From contig VWZS01003780.1 of NCBI GenBank assembly GCA_013397075.1, positions 1-64,000 of the forward strand: a stretch of DNA of 64,000 nt, in the 5' to 3' direction. Below are positions 12,321-25,131 of this stretch, one piece after another. Every line of letters starts with the position of its first letter. The first letter of the stretch is position 1. The notes under the pieces are model-generated. The model had not been told where the DNA came from. It ran no database searches and saw only the letters and a list, made by a program, of their open reading frames with translations. Made by a program: the position numbers and the translations under genes. This DNA comes from Rhabdornis inornatus. Its lineage: Eukaryota > Chordata > Aves > Passeriformes > Rhabdornithidae.

Positions 12321-15300
12321 ACAGGACTTTCAGCTAAGAGCAGGCTGATAAATTACTGCAATTTTACACAGTATTGATTACAAATGCTAAGCAATCTTAT
12401 TGTATTATATGGGGAACAAAAGTGACTTTTAGCTACAAAAGTAGACTTAAATAGGAAAGATTATTGAGCCAAGTTGTTTGAAACTGGAACACTTTCCCTG
12501 CATGTGATGGCTTCCTGAACAACACAGAAGGCTCAGGCTATGTGTGATGAGCAACTTGCTCTTAACAAGTAATAAAAGTAAAATTAACCTAAGAAATGCA
12601 GGTGCCATGGTTAGGTTTTAGAGGACAGACATAAACCACATAAATTTATCATTTTAAAACCAGACAATTTCTGTCTCCTACCACAATTTGTTCCTGTCTG
12701 CTTTTTTACTCAGATGAATTCCTTCTGTGATTAGAATGACAAAATACTTCCACATTAATGAGCTAATTATCTTAATTGCATAATTTTGCTGTTTTTTTAG
12801 TCTCATGTGGAATCTCTAGCAGATATAATTACTAAGTCACAATTACAGGATTCTGTTGCATTTCTCCTTCTTTGGAACATGTTTTGTTCTGAAGATTTGC
12901 TTACATAGGCCGTCTTGTTAGACTTTTGTTGCTTTCAACACTAAAAAAAAAAATTGATCTCCAAACAATAGAAAAGACACAGAAAGCTTAGAAATAGAAA
13001 AGCATAGAAAGCTTAAGAGTTTGGATTTTTTTATTCAAGAGGTAAGATACTGTACATATTTCCACTATCATTCAGACATCTTCAGCCTGATACTTCAAGT
13101 TGAAGGTTACAGTTTTATTGAACTATGAGCAGAACAATTAGTGACTCTGTTTATGCTATTTTCTTCAAGGTCCAAGCTTTTCCAGTACTTACCATAAAAA
13201 AGCATTAAAGTCTGATGTATTTCATTAAGGCCTGCAAGATTTTCATGCACAAAACTGAATGGAATAATACAGCCAAGCAAAACAGTTGAGATTATACTCA
13301 AGCATGTGCTGAAACAGGCCAGACCCTGAAGAGGTATAATTCAGCAAATTTCTTTACTGGGTTATTTTATGCCTGCTGACAATATAATGCAATTTTAGCA
13401 ATTTAACAGAATTTAAACGAATGCTAATTAACAAGGACCCGTCTTACTGATTTAAGGTCAATAAAATGGGTATCTGAAAAACCTGGAAACGAGGGGAGCT
13501 CACAGAAAGACTCAGCTCATTTTTTTTCTCCTCTCTCCCTCCCAATACATGACCTGATTCAGACTGATTTCGATCTTTTCCAGAATATATTTATGCATCT
13601 GATGCTCATGTGTTAAGTCAGACTTCTCTGAGAAATCAAACCAGCTCCCTAGTTAGATTTAATCTTAAACTCTATTAATGAGCAGAGTCCATAAAATGCC
13701 TCTATTTCAATTCAAGACAGAAATTTCAATTAGCAAGTTAAGGACTGAATTGACATTGAAATATTAGTATATATTCTTAGGTTTAATGCTATTTCACTGA
13801 AGGTGCAGATTTTATAATAAAACACGATTCAGCATAAAATAAACTTTTTATAGAAATGCTACATATGAAGAAAGTCACCTACCTTCTGTTTTATATTATT
13901 AACCTCCAATTTCACTTATAATATAGGATGACAAATTGTACTTTAGTAATTGGGTGAAAAAGTGAAATCTGGCAATATCTGATGAATTCCTACGTTTTTG
14001 TTATTAACCCTCCCCCCCCACAAACCATACCATTATACTCTAAATAAGCTCATGTAAAAAAAATTAGTACCATATATAATTACACAGTTCTCGAGTATCT
14101 TAAAGCCAGAACTTGGACAGCTATTTGTTGAATGTGATAGCCCATTATCTTTATTTTTGCTAGGATGTGAACATCCAAATTCATGCTACCTTAGAAAAAA
14201 TGGCTGCCAAAGACATCTGAATTTATTTAAATGTGTAATTTCTGAACAACTTCTCAATATTTTTTTAGTTTATACTTTATATATGGCATAAAAAAGTTGT
14301 TTTAAAAAGGTATGCAATTCCATGAGAATTTTCCATAAATCCAATATGAAGTGTTAGACAAATAATTTTATTTGAAGAAACATGCAGATTTTTCATGTCC
14401 TAACTGCTGAAATCACATCAGCATCAATAGATTCTGTTTGTAAAACATTAAAAATCATTGTTGACATTTTCACCCTCAAAGTGAGAGCCTGGGTATGATT
14501 AAAGCATATTTCAGCTATAGTGGTGCACATCATTACATGCTCATCTGGGGTTGCACATGTTTGTCCATTTCCAAAGAGTCCCAGGTGGTTCAGATGAGGA
14601 GGATAATCCCTTAGATTTAAAAAAATAAAATAGTGGAAGCATCTGGATATAGTACCAAAAAGCAAACATGTTGCTGCTTCTTCTCATAAAAATAAAAATA
14701 TGGCCACAGTTTTTTGTCCTTGTAGTTTATAAAGAGAGTTAGTATTTAATTAACTTGATACAATATTTCTGCTCTTCACTCATAGTTTATCAAAGACCAT
14801 TTCATGGATATTCTCCTTCAATAAGAAATGGGAAATCTCATCTAACAATGGGGGATGTGTGCCCAGTGCTCAGCCCAGGCACTGCAGCATCCCCCAGCAC
14901 AGGTTTTAGTGATGCTGTTTTAGCCAGGGCTTCCCACAGCTTAGCCACAGCTTCCCAGCAATCTTTTCCCCTGGAAGATGAAGTTTTTCTAGCGTTCTGC
15001 TTCTGAGAAGCTGACAGATTTTTAGGGATAAGGTTCTCCCCATGTGCTTCTCTCACTTCCTTCTTTTTGATTTTTTGAGTAGTCCAGTTGAACAAAGTTT
15101 AGCTTCTCTGCACTTTGCTGTGTAATTTTCTTGATATTCCATCATCTTTAAAAATAAAGGTCCTTCCTTGGAAGAAAGACTTCTGTTTTCTTCTGAAGGA
15201 TCTTGCTGTTTTCTGAGGAATGCTAACTTGGATGGCTTACCCATTCCTACAAGTCCAATAGGACAAAAGAACACAAATCAACTTTACAACTTTGAAACCT

Positions 15301-16504
15301 ACTCTTTCAACTTTTTACACATAATTTTATTGTTGGCAATGCTCTGAAGTGATTCCAAACCAGCATAGAAAACAAGGAGGAAGATAATCAGCAGCTGACA
15401 TCACCTCCCAAATTACATTTTAAATTTAGTTTAAGGTCTCTAGGTGCAAGTTTGAGTGTGTAAATGTGGACATTCACACACAGGCACTACCAGGTGGTAG
15501 TTTTGGCCTTTCCAGGGAGTTTCCTTTCCAATTTTTCTTTCAACAAATTGAGGAAAAACCAAACAAAAGTGATTTTTTAGGTGGAGAAAAGACATGGTTG
15601 GCTTTTAAGAAAGCATTTTATTCTGCCTGTATAATAAACTATTGGGGAAAAGGGAGCTTTTAGGAAAATGTCACTGTGCTGTTGCAGTTGTTCTACCACT
15701 GTGATGAATTACAGGCAGGTCTGTAAAACTCCTGTAGTTCATCTTACGTGAGGGTCATGGACCACTTATCACTGTAGGGATCACTGGGAATAATGACAGT
15801 GGAAAATGTGGAGGTAGCTGGATAAATAAATACCTGCAATGTCCTTAGCCAGGAAAAAAAGCCCAGAAACCAAACCTCAAAACAAACCTATAAAAATAGT
15901 TATCCTCTGAATCAGGAGAATTTAAATTAACTGTTTAATGACTGCTTTTGGTTCATATTCTTATGTTAAATATTATCATTTCTATCTGAAATATTAATCA
16001 TTATTACGCTTTTCAGAAGTAAATTACAAATATACACCCATCTTCCCAAAATCTAATTTTAAGTGTTTGCAAGTTTAATCACTTAGGAAAGAAAAGGAAC
16101 CCCACATGTGTCAGGATCAATGGAAACTAACCAACAAAACGTGACAAAGAATATTAAACTGCCGATAAAGTCAGTAAATATTTTCCACTGTAGATGTGGA
16201 TACCACCAGCTTATGAATTTTGCTAGTAGAGATGTAGTGAAGAAAAAATTAGTCTTTACTGCCAAATCAGTTATGAGTTGTTCTATTCCACTGCCAGTAT
16301 GCTGTGGGTATAAACACCAGATTCTTCATAGCCTCATCCACGAAGAATTCCACTTCAAAATTAGGTCTGGTTTTGAGTTTGACCAAACAAATGAAAATTC
16401 TCCATTAAAACACAGTGATGGCAGCAGGGTCAGTCTTTGGAAGGAAAATCTAAGATTTAACAGTATATTCCTGATCAGATCTCCAGGGCTGAGTATTCAT
16501 GGTT
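12321..16504. other. Intergenic AT-rich sequence
   Basis: No gene recognised. A higher-GC patch at about 14,830-15,010 is open in both strands but shows no known domain; the rest is AT-rich with short homopolymers (for example a C8 run near 14,012). Confidence 0.55.
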
Positions 16505-16705
16505 ATTGTGGTGGCTTGGCCCTTGCTGGCAGCCAAACTTCCACCCAGACATTGGCTCGTTCCCTCTGCCCAGGAGGAAAGAGAAAAATAAGAAAAGCAG
16601 GAACAAGAAAGCTGCCTCAGCATAAAGACAGGGAGATCACTGATGAAACAGACTTAACTTGGAAAATCTTATTTATCACCATTTGAAATGAATATTTAAT
16701 TGTAT
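16505..16705 (+). mobile_element. ERVL-like LTR fragment (old endogenous retrovirus relic)
   Basis: The segment starts near GGCTTGGCCCTTGCTGGCAG and continues through 'CATAAAGACAGGGAGATCAC' (about 16,621) and 'AAACAGACTTAACTTGG' (about 16,645) to a T/A-rich end. This order of blocks matches, from memory, a dispersed songbird LTR family usually classed with ERVL-type retroviruses. Only about 200 bp of the LTR is present, with no internal viral genes seen beside it, so it is probably a decayed solo LTR. Family name and exact ends are uncertain. Confidence 0.5.
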
Positions 16706-19120
16706 TAGTATTTATTATTAGTAGATAGATACAGCCAACCTGACTCAAATCACTAAGCCACCCCATCTTGTTTTGGTAGTGAAACTGGAGGATGACAAAA
16801 AAAATGACATTCCCCTGACATAAATGTCTTCACTCCAATTTTAATAAAACAATGTTTTTTGTATTCATTTAAGAAATAGCTAATGAAAGTTATTTCTTTA
16901 TTATAAAAATTATTCTGTTATAAGGGGCAATTTAGTTAATGCTCTTCTAATTTACAATAGACACTAAAGTACTCAAACCAAGTTTTCTTTATACTGAAAT
17001 TCTTCATTATTAGATTGGAAACTCCTCCTGTAATGTGGTAGGAAGAGTGTTGTTAGGCAACAGACATGTTATTAAAGACCAGCTATATTCCCATTACATT
17101 TGGAATATATACATTTCTTCAGCACACATATCACTAAAATTAAAGCAAATTAATTAATGATAAATGGTCTGAAAAAAAGATGGGAAGGTGGTAAAATATA
17201 CTGTTAGTACAAAATTACTGAGATTAAAGATAGAACTGCCTGAGGGAATGTGTTTATAGCACCATAATGGTGAGTTCATAGTCAGGTGAAATTTACTGTA
17301 GATAACTGTAATGTAAACAGAGAAAAAAATCCTAATCTTACCTATAAAATTATCTAGTGGATGTAGGTGTTAATAATCAGCACACAGAGCCTGGGATCAA
17401 GAGAACCACTTTTAACAATGCTTAGTTTATCTGCCATCTCACTTCTCTAGCAAAGCAAAACAAATGAGACAGAGGAATTACAAGGAAAGAAACCATTACT
17501 GGGACTGTGCTTCTTTCTCGAATACTGGGTGTAACTCCTGGTCTTCTCTGCTCCAAAAGCATATAGTGGTGCTTGAAAAAAAAAAGAAAAAAAACCAGTA
17601 ACATGAAAAGAATCTGAAAAAAAATATGCCCAAACTCTTCATCTTGGAAAATAAATGCAAGACTGAGGAAAGATATAAAATCATGAATTGAAGAGACAAG
17701 ATGACTAGAGAGCAACTGTTCACTGCTTCTGTCAAAATAAGAACATCAATTGAGACAGATAGGAAACTTTAAAAAAACAACGATGTTTCACTTGCATAGT
17801 CAAGCTTGATTGAGTAAGGACCTTTTCTTGTACTACTCTGCAGATGCTAAAAACCTATGTGGACTGAAAAAGAAAAAAAAAAGGGAAAATTTTTGGATTA
17901 AAAACCTACTAAGAACTATCAAGAATAAGACACCACTTCTGATTCAGAAAGTGCTGAAGCCACAGATGGTTGCATCCATGGTATTTAGAGATCATGTGAT
18001 GTCCTATCTCTGTGGTCTTCCTTAGGCACTTCCTAGTCTCCACTGCTACAAATATACCCAAACATGTTTTGATGAACATTACACCAGCGAATTATTTCTG
18101 GAATGCATTTATTTACAGCTGAATGCAAGAGAAAGGAAAAAAAAAAAAGAATATGCATAAAAGCAAGGTATTCCTCAGCCTTAAAAGCATTTACAAGGGT
18201 ACTTGATTGTGGTCCAGTTGATATCACTAACCTATGAATACAAGAAAATGTAGGAATATAATCCCAAAGAAACTACACATTTTCCTTTTTCAGAAACTTT
18301 TTAGAACCAATATCATAGCACAGAATCTTTTTTAAATGTACCAAGTCAGGAGAGAATTTTTTTGGTTTTTTTTGGATAAAGAGTGGAGGGGGATTTCTAA
18401 CAGAGGAAGATGCACTATGGTATTAAAATTAAAATCATTACTTATTTCCCTTACTCTGTTTGCCATTGCATAGTGCATTTTCTGTCAGGAATCATGTTTG
18501 ATATTTTCTGTTCATGGCCAGCTTTCAGGCCCGTGTCCTGCAGCAGCACTTCCTGCCACCCCACAGCTCCCACAAACCAGCTGCTACTCGGGGGCTGCTC
18601 AGAGGGAGGGAATCACAAACAATGGCACCAAATAATTTCAAGAGTTCCTTGTTTCAATTTAAAAAAAAAGCCGAAAGTGCAACGACCGACTTACACGAAC
18701 TGATTTCTGAACCAGCGTAAGTAAAGCAGTACAACATTATGTGGAAACATGGCTCAAAGGACCTTTGTTCTAAGTAACAAGGTAAACATGCACAATTATA
18801 ATAAATTTCAGAAGTGCTTAGCAGTTACCTTACCAGAAACAAACAAACAAACAGAGTGAATCTGCAAAGGCATTACTCAAAATCCCATTAGCTGCCTATT
18901 TTCCCTTACAGCAGTCTAAACGCTTCCAGCGGTCCTTTCCAAAATTATTATTTTGATCCATTCCAAAGGTATTAGCTGTGCAAATAAACCTGGTCGAGCA
19001 ATGGGGTCTAGTCTGTGACTTAGTTAGCGAGGGCAGGGGGGAAAAAAAAAAAAGAAGTAGATAATTACTTTAATTCATACTTACTTCTCGGGTGCTAAAA
19101 AAGAAAAAGAGAAGGAATTA
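16706..19120. other. Intergenic sequence upstream of PDE3B
   Basis: AT-rich with A-rich runs (about 17,577, 18,138 and 19,044) and a short (AAAC)n tract near 18,838. No exon was recognised on either strand. Proximal promoter elements of PDE3B may lie in the last few hundred bases, but no TATA box at a sensible distance was seen. Confidence 0.5.
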
Positions 19121-19321
19121 AAAGGAAAAAGTGATGCTCGTCAGAGGGAAAACGCTTCGATACTCTGCGTGTACGAACAACTTTTCCGCGGCATCTGGAA
19201 GCGAAAGGACAAGATCAAGCAGCAAGCCGCGCCAGCCCAGCGCTCCTGCCCCTCCATCGCGTCCCGGCGGGGCCGGCCCGAGCCCCGCACGCTGCCCGGC
19301 GGCGCAGACACAGACGGACAG

Positions 19322-20314
19322 ATGGATATTTTAAAAAACGATCGCGGGAAGGGCGGTTGCCGGAGGAGGCGGAGGCGAGGGGCGGGGGCTGTGCCCGCCT
19401 CAGCCCNCCCCGCGGGGCTGCCCGGCAGCGCGGAGAGCCTGCGGAACGGATACGTGAAGAGCTGCGCGACCCCGCTGCGCCAGGACCCCCCCAAGAGCTT
19501 CCTCTCCTTGCTGCTCTTCCCCTCCTCCTCCTCCTCTTCCTCCTCCTCGCGGGCTCGGCTCGCCCTGGGCGTCCTGGCCGCCGCTGTCCTCTCGTTGCTG
19601 GCCTTTCCCGGCCGGGGCAGCGCCCGGGAGCAGCAGGACGGGAGCAGCTGGCGGAGCCCGCGGCCGCTGCACGCCTTGCTGTGCCTGACCCGCTGCCTCA
19701 GCCCCCTCTTCAGCATCGCCTGTGCCTTCTTCTTCCTCACCTGCTACCTGGCCGGCGGCCGGCGCGGGGAGCACGGCGGCGGCACGACCCGCTGGTGGCT
19801 GCTGGCGCTGCCCCTGTGCTGCTACTCGGGGGACTTCGTGGCGCTGCAGTGGCTGCTGCCCGCCGAGGGGCACGGAGAGGAGCCGCCGATGTTCCTCGGA
19901 AGGCTCCTGACGGTGCTGGTCTCGGCGGCGGCGCTGACCCTGCCGCAGAGCTCGCTGAAGTTGCGCCGGAGCCTGCTGGTGCTGGTGTTCTGCAGCCTGC
20001 TGTGGCTGGTGTCGCTGAGCAGCCTCCAGGCGCTGCCCACGGCGCTCGGGCCGCTGCTGGCGGGCACGGTCGGGGTGGCTGGCTGCCTCCTGGCACTCTG
20101 CGGCGGCGAGCACGGCATCTTCTCGGCGCAGAGCCGAGGAGCGCACCACCAGCATCACCGCCACCCACGGCTCCCCAGCGCCGAGGAAAAAGTGCCTGTG
20201 ATCAGACCCAGGAGGAGATCTAGCTGCGTGTCCCTAGGGGAAACTTCGGTCAGCTACTACGGCAGCTGCAAAATGTTTAGGAGACCCTCGTTGCCTTGCA
20301 TTTCCAGAGAGCAG
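19322..20314 (+). CDS. PDE3B: PDE3B (cGMP-inhibited 3',5'-cyclic phosphodiesterase 3B), coding exon 1 (partial gene)
   Basis: This exon encodes the N-terminal 331 residues of the membrane-bound cAMP phosphodiesterase that mediates the antilipolytic action of insulin in fat and liver. PDE3B rather than PDE3A is shown by SLRNGYVKSC (39-48), LRQDPP (52-57), SPLFSIACAFFFLTC (127-141), EEKVPVIRPRRRSSCVSLGE (288-307) and FRRPSLPCISREQ (319-331). About six hydrophobic segments (roughly 79-97, 117-144, 157-173, 191-207, 216-235, 239-260) form the NHR1 membrane anchor. RRRSS and RRPSLP are the known PKB/PKA and 14-3-3 sites of the family. The ATG at 19,322 (C at -3, G at +4) is the only in-frame ATG before the conserved block. 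It gives 38 residues ahead of SLRNG versus about 25 in human, including an Arg6 run (14-19); a Ser9 run spans 68-76. One N at 19,407 leaves residue 29 unknown. The catalytic domain lies in exons beyond the window. Confidence 0.95.
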
Positions 20315-20320
20315 GTAAGT
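20315..20320 (+). other. PDE3B: Splice donor of PDE3B exon 1
   Basis: CAG|GTAAGT, a full-consensus donor, immediately follows the Gln codon that ends the conserved SLPCISREQ block. The intron falls in phase 0, at the same protein position as in mammalian PDE3B, where the next residues are encoded by exon 2. The frame stays open to 20,530 by chance, so retention would add intron-encoded residues. Confidence 0.92.
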
Positions 20321-20340
20321 TTCTCCGAAACTTGGAGGAG

Positions 20341-22599
20341 AAACTTTCGGAGGAATGAGCGCCACTCCATAGCTTTTGCTGGCTGCTGTGTGTGTCTGTG
20401 CTGGATGTGTTCTCACCAACAAACTCCTGCTAGAGGAATGGAGGAGAATGTTAGTCCCTTAGTGGGTTTCTCAGCTCGGTTCTGCAGAATCGATATAACC
20501 CTTTATTTCTGCGTGGGTGCTAAATCATAATAATGTATTTGCTGTAGGGCAGAAGGCTCGCTCGCTTTTTATGCAATCTCAATTATTAAACAGCAGTTCT
20601 TATTGATTGGAGCAAAACCTCGAACCAGTCGGCTCCAGCTATCAGTTACCTTGTTATTTTGTTTCTTTTCCGAAGCCCCCCACCTCCTCCACGTCGGGCA
20701 GCCTTTCCGAGAGGAAGAAACCACAGCTTTCTAAGCTGCTCGGCACTTCTGGTTCTTCCCGCTTTCTATCGACAAAATCATTGCCAAGTGCTAAAGAAAC
20801 ACCAGGTTTTGAGGGATATTGTTTATCGAATGTTGGGGTCGTTTGAGTGGCGGCTGTCCTTTTGCCCTGCACATTACTGTCGTTTGTTCCTCCCTCTCCC
20901 TCTCTCTCACCCTCTGCTCCTCGCTCCGCCTAAGTTAACGTTAGTTTTGGGTTGATGGGTTTTAAGAAACTTCTTTTTACTGAAGAGAGAGCTGTTCAGT
21001 AAGGGCTGGAGGGATGCCCGAAACGCTCAGTTTTCTTGAATGGAACTCTGTTGGTTTCTACCTCCCGGAAAACTTTTCAATGAGTCTTGTTTTTTGTAGC
21101 GTAAACCCCCGTGCGTGTGGGGGAGTTTGTTTTTATTCGGGCACTTGCACGTCAGCTGCAGGAACATCGAGTTGTGTTGGAACTGGCCGAGGCTGCTGCA
21201 AGTGGATTGTAGGGAGGGAGAACGAGGGGAGTGTATTTAATAAACGTGCAAGTGGGCACTTTCTGCGAAGTGATTGTGGCTGCAGGATCCCCCGTCTGTT
21301 CCTGGCGTGGCTGGCTGGAACTCATCGCTGCCAAATGACATTTGCTAATTTTTCCTTGACATTTATTCTATAATGCAGGTCTTGTGATTGACTGTGTCAA
21401 TCTGAGGAAATGCGAGGTGAATCTGAAACGGTGGAGTAGTTTGTGAGCATTTTCCCCCCTGAGTTTGCACAGCAGAATTAAAACAGTAATTGTTTACAGT
21501 GATTAATACAGTAATTGTTTCTGCATAAAAGGTTAATATGCAAGTATGCTGTGACAGTCTTCAGAAATAACTCATTCAATAAGTTGCAGATTATCTAATG
21601 CATACAATGAAAGAAACATTAAAATATTTTACTAGCAGTTAAGATATGTAGGGACTATCATATAATAATTTACTTTCTCTGCTCCTTTCTGGATAGCAAA
21701 TGCTCTCTTTCGCTGTCACATTTGTCTGTAGCGCAGAAATATCAGAAAATGTGATTTCATTAACCTTTCTAGATGATAGAAGATGTTTGTTCATATGCAA
21801 GTTACTAAAAGCTTCCTTTGACGTTCTGCTCACTCCTTAAAGGCATGTGCATATTTCAAGTTAGGGCATTTATTATTCTTCAAGTAACATCATAAATGTC
21901 AGCTATAACTAAATACATAGAATTTATTGGCAATGCTTAAATCATACGTGTTCATAATAAAATGTAACTTTTTGGTAGACTTCCAGAACTTGATATCTTT
22001 GTTATCACTAGATGTGAACAACAAAGAGATATGAAGTTCTTAATTTTCCTAATAAACTACTATGCTTTACAATAAATATTTGTGCTTTGTTAAGCACAGT
22101 TTAAATGAGATTCACAGATACATGTTCTCTGCTGTATTTTAGATGCAATTTTACAAGGATAACGCAGGTTAAATCATCTGATCTCCTGACTTGGAGAGAG
22201 ATCAGACATTGCAGAGCTGATAAAACATCAATTGTTTGGGCAGAGGTAGGGAGAAGTAAGCCCGTAATGTGTGACTTTATTTGAATAAACAATACAGGGG
22301 TTTTATATTGCTTCCTTGAAACTGAAGGAATGTATATACTTAGTGCTTTTCAGAGAGCATCTACTGTGTGGCTTTTCTTTAAGGGCTGGTTAGACATTTT
22401 ACAGATCCTTATAAAGCAGTACAGCGGTTCTTTTCCAATATTAATATTTTAAGTAGTTTAGTGATCATTGTTAGGAAGATGCTGCTGATCTACCATGGCA
22501 GAAATACTTTGATGAATAAGAGATAAATTATTGTGATCCTATTAGACGTATTTTGTGTGATTGTCACAAACCTCTTCTATGTAGAAGAAGGTTATGTCA
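20341..22599 (+). other. Intron 1, 5' segment
   Basis: CpGs remain moderately frequent to about 21,300 (shore of the CpG island), including an ACGTCA half-CRE near 21,149. From 21.4 kb on it is plain AT-rich intron with no repeat recognised. Confidence 0.5.
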
Positions 22600-22785
22600 A
22601 ATATAGAATAGCAGGTCAGTAGGGTACCACAAGGATCATCTGGTCCTACCTTTCTTGGCAAAATCACTGTCTAGAAAAGCTGGCCCAGCAGCCTGTCCAG
22701 CTGAATCTTAAACTTGTCCAATGTTGGGGAATCCGTTACTTCTCTGGGGAGATTATTCCAGTGGCTGATTGTTCTCATTATAAAA
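22600..22785 (-). mobile_element. CR1 LINE 3' fragment, older subfamily (minus orientation)
   Basis: The block begins at ATAGAATAGCAGGTCAGTAG and includes 'GGATCATCTGGTCCTACC', 'AATGTTGGGGAATCC' and 'GGGGAGATTATTCCAGTGG', which I recognise as an older CR1 3' consensus different from the copies at 11.0 and 43 kb. It is about 185 bp and truncated near a short A-rich tract. Confidence 0.82.
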
Positions 22786-24882
22786 AAAGAAAAAAAAAGT
22801 TGTGTAGATTTTAGTCATTATTTGATGAAAGTAGAGAATGTTAGTATTGACCTTAAATTTTCAGCAACATGTTGATTTGAAGTGTGTTCTCTGTCTACTT
22901 AAGTATACAAGAAAATAATTATATTTATTTGATTGGCTTTTTTGTTTTTTTTTCAGCCAACAATTCCAAGGGATCTGTGTTCATGGAGGGGGTGGGAACA
23001 GCATGGAATATTAACACACAGGGGAATGTGCAACCAGCAGCACATGTGCACAGAAATTGGATGGAACTATCTTTTTTTTTTTTCTGGGGTACAAGTGGAA
23101 AGAGGCTCTGTATGTATGATCCTGTAAAATTTGAGTAATGCTCATGACAAACACTTAAATGTTCTGGACTTCAACGGGTACAGGAACTGTAAGGCTGGAA
23201 AGTTGATAAAATTAGATTATTCTTACCATTTATATGAATATCTATATCTACTTTAGCCATCAAAATATCTAAATTCATGCTATGTGTCTCTTCTGCAGTA
23301 CATATGTCTAGCAACTTAGTCTGAGGTGGGAGGAAAGAAACTTGTTTTATGTTTTTATGTAAGTATACTTAAATGGCAATATCAAAATATATAAATACAT
23401 ATTGAGGGAAACAATATGACTAAAATTACAGCTGAAAATTTTGCAAAGGCAGTGCCTTTTCTGAACTCTACTATATTAACACTTCTGCCACTAGAAACTG
23501 GTATGATTTTAGCAGTAAACAGGCTGTTTGTGTTCTTACTTCGATATTCATCCTGGACCTAGAGAGGAATTGTACTAAGATTGCAGTATTGATTGGTATT
23601 TCAAATTTTTTGTAGGTCATATTTTGACTGCATGTATTAATTGGATGCTCATCCCTTGGCTCTACCTATTGCTGGTGATATCAAAAGGTTTATCTTTATT
23701 GACTGTTGCACATTGCACACTTAATTTTGTAATTTTTTTTTCGTCTGAAAGCCGTATCAGGGAATCTAAAAGGTGCTTGTCAGTATTGCAGATCTTGTAA
23801 ACACTATGTCCTGAAAAATGTGGTGGTAAGGCATTTTTTTCCTTTAACTTGACAGTGGACATGTATATGAGAGCAAACAACTATGTGTAGGAAATCTTAC
23901 ATAGGAGCTTCTCAGAATCCAGAAAGAATATTCATATTTTTCCTTGAGTAAAGAATAGGCCTTCCTAATTAAATACACATGATACATGTCCAAAACAGCG
24001 TGCAAGCAGAGCTGACACACACTTTTCCTGGTTATCTGACTAGGTTCAAACACGCAGGAAAGCTGGGCTACTCCATGGACAGACACTGCTTTCATGTTGC
24101 ACTCGGTTAATTACAGGAAGAATTGTCCTGTGGTTAGGGGTGGATTGGCCACCACCTCTCCCCAGTTTCTGTTCCAAGCTATCTCAAATCTTTGATGTAT
24201 TACCTTGGGAACATCAGGACCTGCTTTCAGGACTCTGAAATCTTTGTGTAACTTGAAATTAACGCAGTTCCTTATTTGCTCATGAAATTTACATCTGTGT
24301 CTGTTGCCGATTTGTGAAACAAATTACACTTGTGTCTTTAAGTTTTCAGGGGATAAACTTCCTAGTGCAGAAACTGTTTTTAATATGTATTTTAGAGTGT
24401 CTTAGAATTGTTAGACTCAGACACTGTTTGCAGCCCAGAAACAGGTGAACCTTTACCTGGTGAGTGCAGCCAGTAACAAAATATAATTCTCCTTGCTATG
24501 TGTTTGACAAAGCAGCTCTTTGCTATTTGGAGTTTCCCCCTCACGATTCCAATGACTTACCATATTGTACCTGCATGGCAAGATGTGTTTCTGTTGTTCA
24601 CTGAATCTTCCTATCTCTGGGGTTTGTCTTATGGGGAAAAAATCAAAGTAGCAGTGTGTGTTGAGCTGTGAATGGAAGAAATTCCAATGGATGCAGCTGA
24701 GTGTGAGGAATGTGCTAAGAGAAGGATTACGTGATGAAAGCAACAGACTTGGAAAACTGTTTCTTGCAACTATATTTTGGATGAGTAGGATTCTATTGTT
24801 TCTGTCTGGTGCTCTCTGACATTGACAAAATATTTTGAGCTGGATGAAATGAGCAATGAGATGGCTCTTGGTAAAAGTTCCA

Positions 24883-25131
24883 TCTCTTTCTCTCTCTCTC
24901 TCTTTCTCTTTCTCTCTCTCTCTTTCTCTTTCTCTCTCTCTCTTTCTCTTTCTCTCTCTCTCTTTCTCTTTCTCTCTCTCTCTTTCTCTTTCTCTCTCTC
25001 TCTTTCTCTTTCTCTCTCTCTCTTTCTCTTTCTCTCTCTCTCTTTCTCTTTCTCTCTCTCTCTTTCTCTTTCTCTCTCTCTCTTTCTCTTTCTCTCTCTC
25101 TCTTTCTCTTTCTCTCTCTCTCTTTCTCTTT
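24883..25131. repeat. Perfect 20-bp polypyrimidine tandem array
   Basis: About twelve head-to-tail copies of TCTTTCTCTTTCTCTCTCTC, with no substitution visible, giving roughly 249 bp of pure C/T on the plus strand. The right end stops directly at a single N (25,132), so the true copy number may be larger. Both the TTTCTCTTT and the CTCTCTCTC parts are mirror-symmetric. In the PDE3B transcript it is a continuous CU-rich tract. Confidence 0.97.

Larger units (their letters stand above)
19120..20340 (+). promoter_or_regulatory. PDE3B: PDE3B CpG island: promoter, 5' UTR and first exon
   Basis: Composition changes abruptly near 19,150 from AT-rich to strongly GC- and CpG-rich and reverts soon after 20,330. 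This is the expected TATA-less CpG-island promoter overlapping the first exon. The transcription start cannot be placed from sequence. An ATG at 19,134 opens a 66-codon upstream frame that ends at 19,334, overlapping the main start codon in another frame; it matters only if transcription begins upstream of it. Confidence 0.8.

Noticed and set aside
16108..16686. 192-codon open frame on the plus strand
   Set aside because: Its last third lies in an LTR-like repeat and the first part shows no recognisable domain. Judged a chance opening.
19169..19321. In-frame extension of PDE3B upstream of the chosen ATG
   Set aside because: The codon at 19,169 is GTG, no ATG occurs in frame before 19,322, and the upstream residues have no counterpart in the family.
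19141..20168. Long open frames on the minus strand and in other plus frames across the CpG island
   Set aside because: They are GC-driven shadows of the PDE3B exon, rich in Ala, Arg, Gly and Pro, with no conserved motif.
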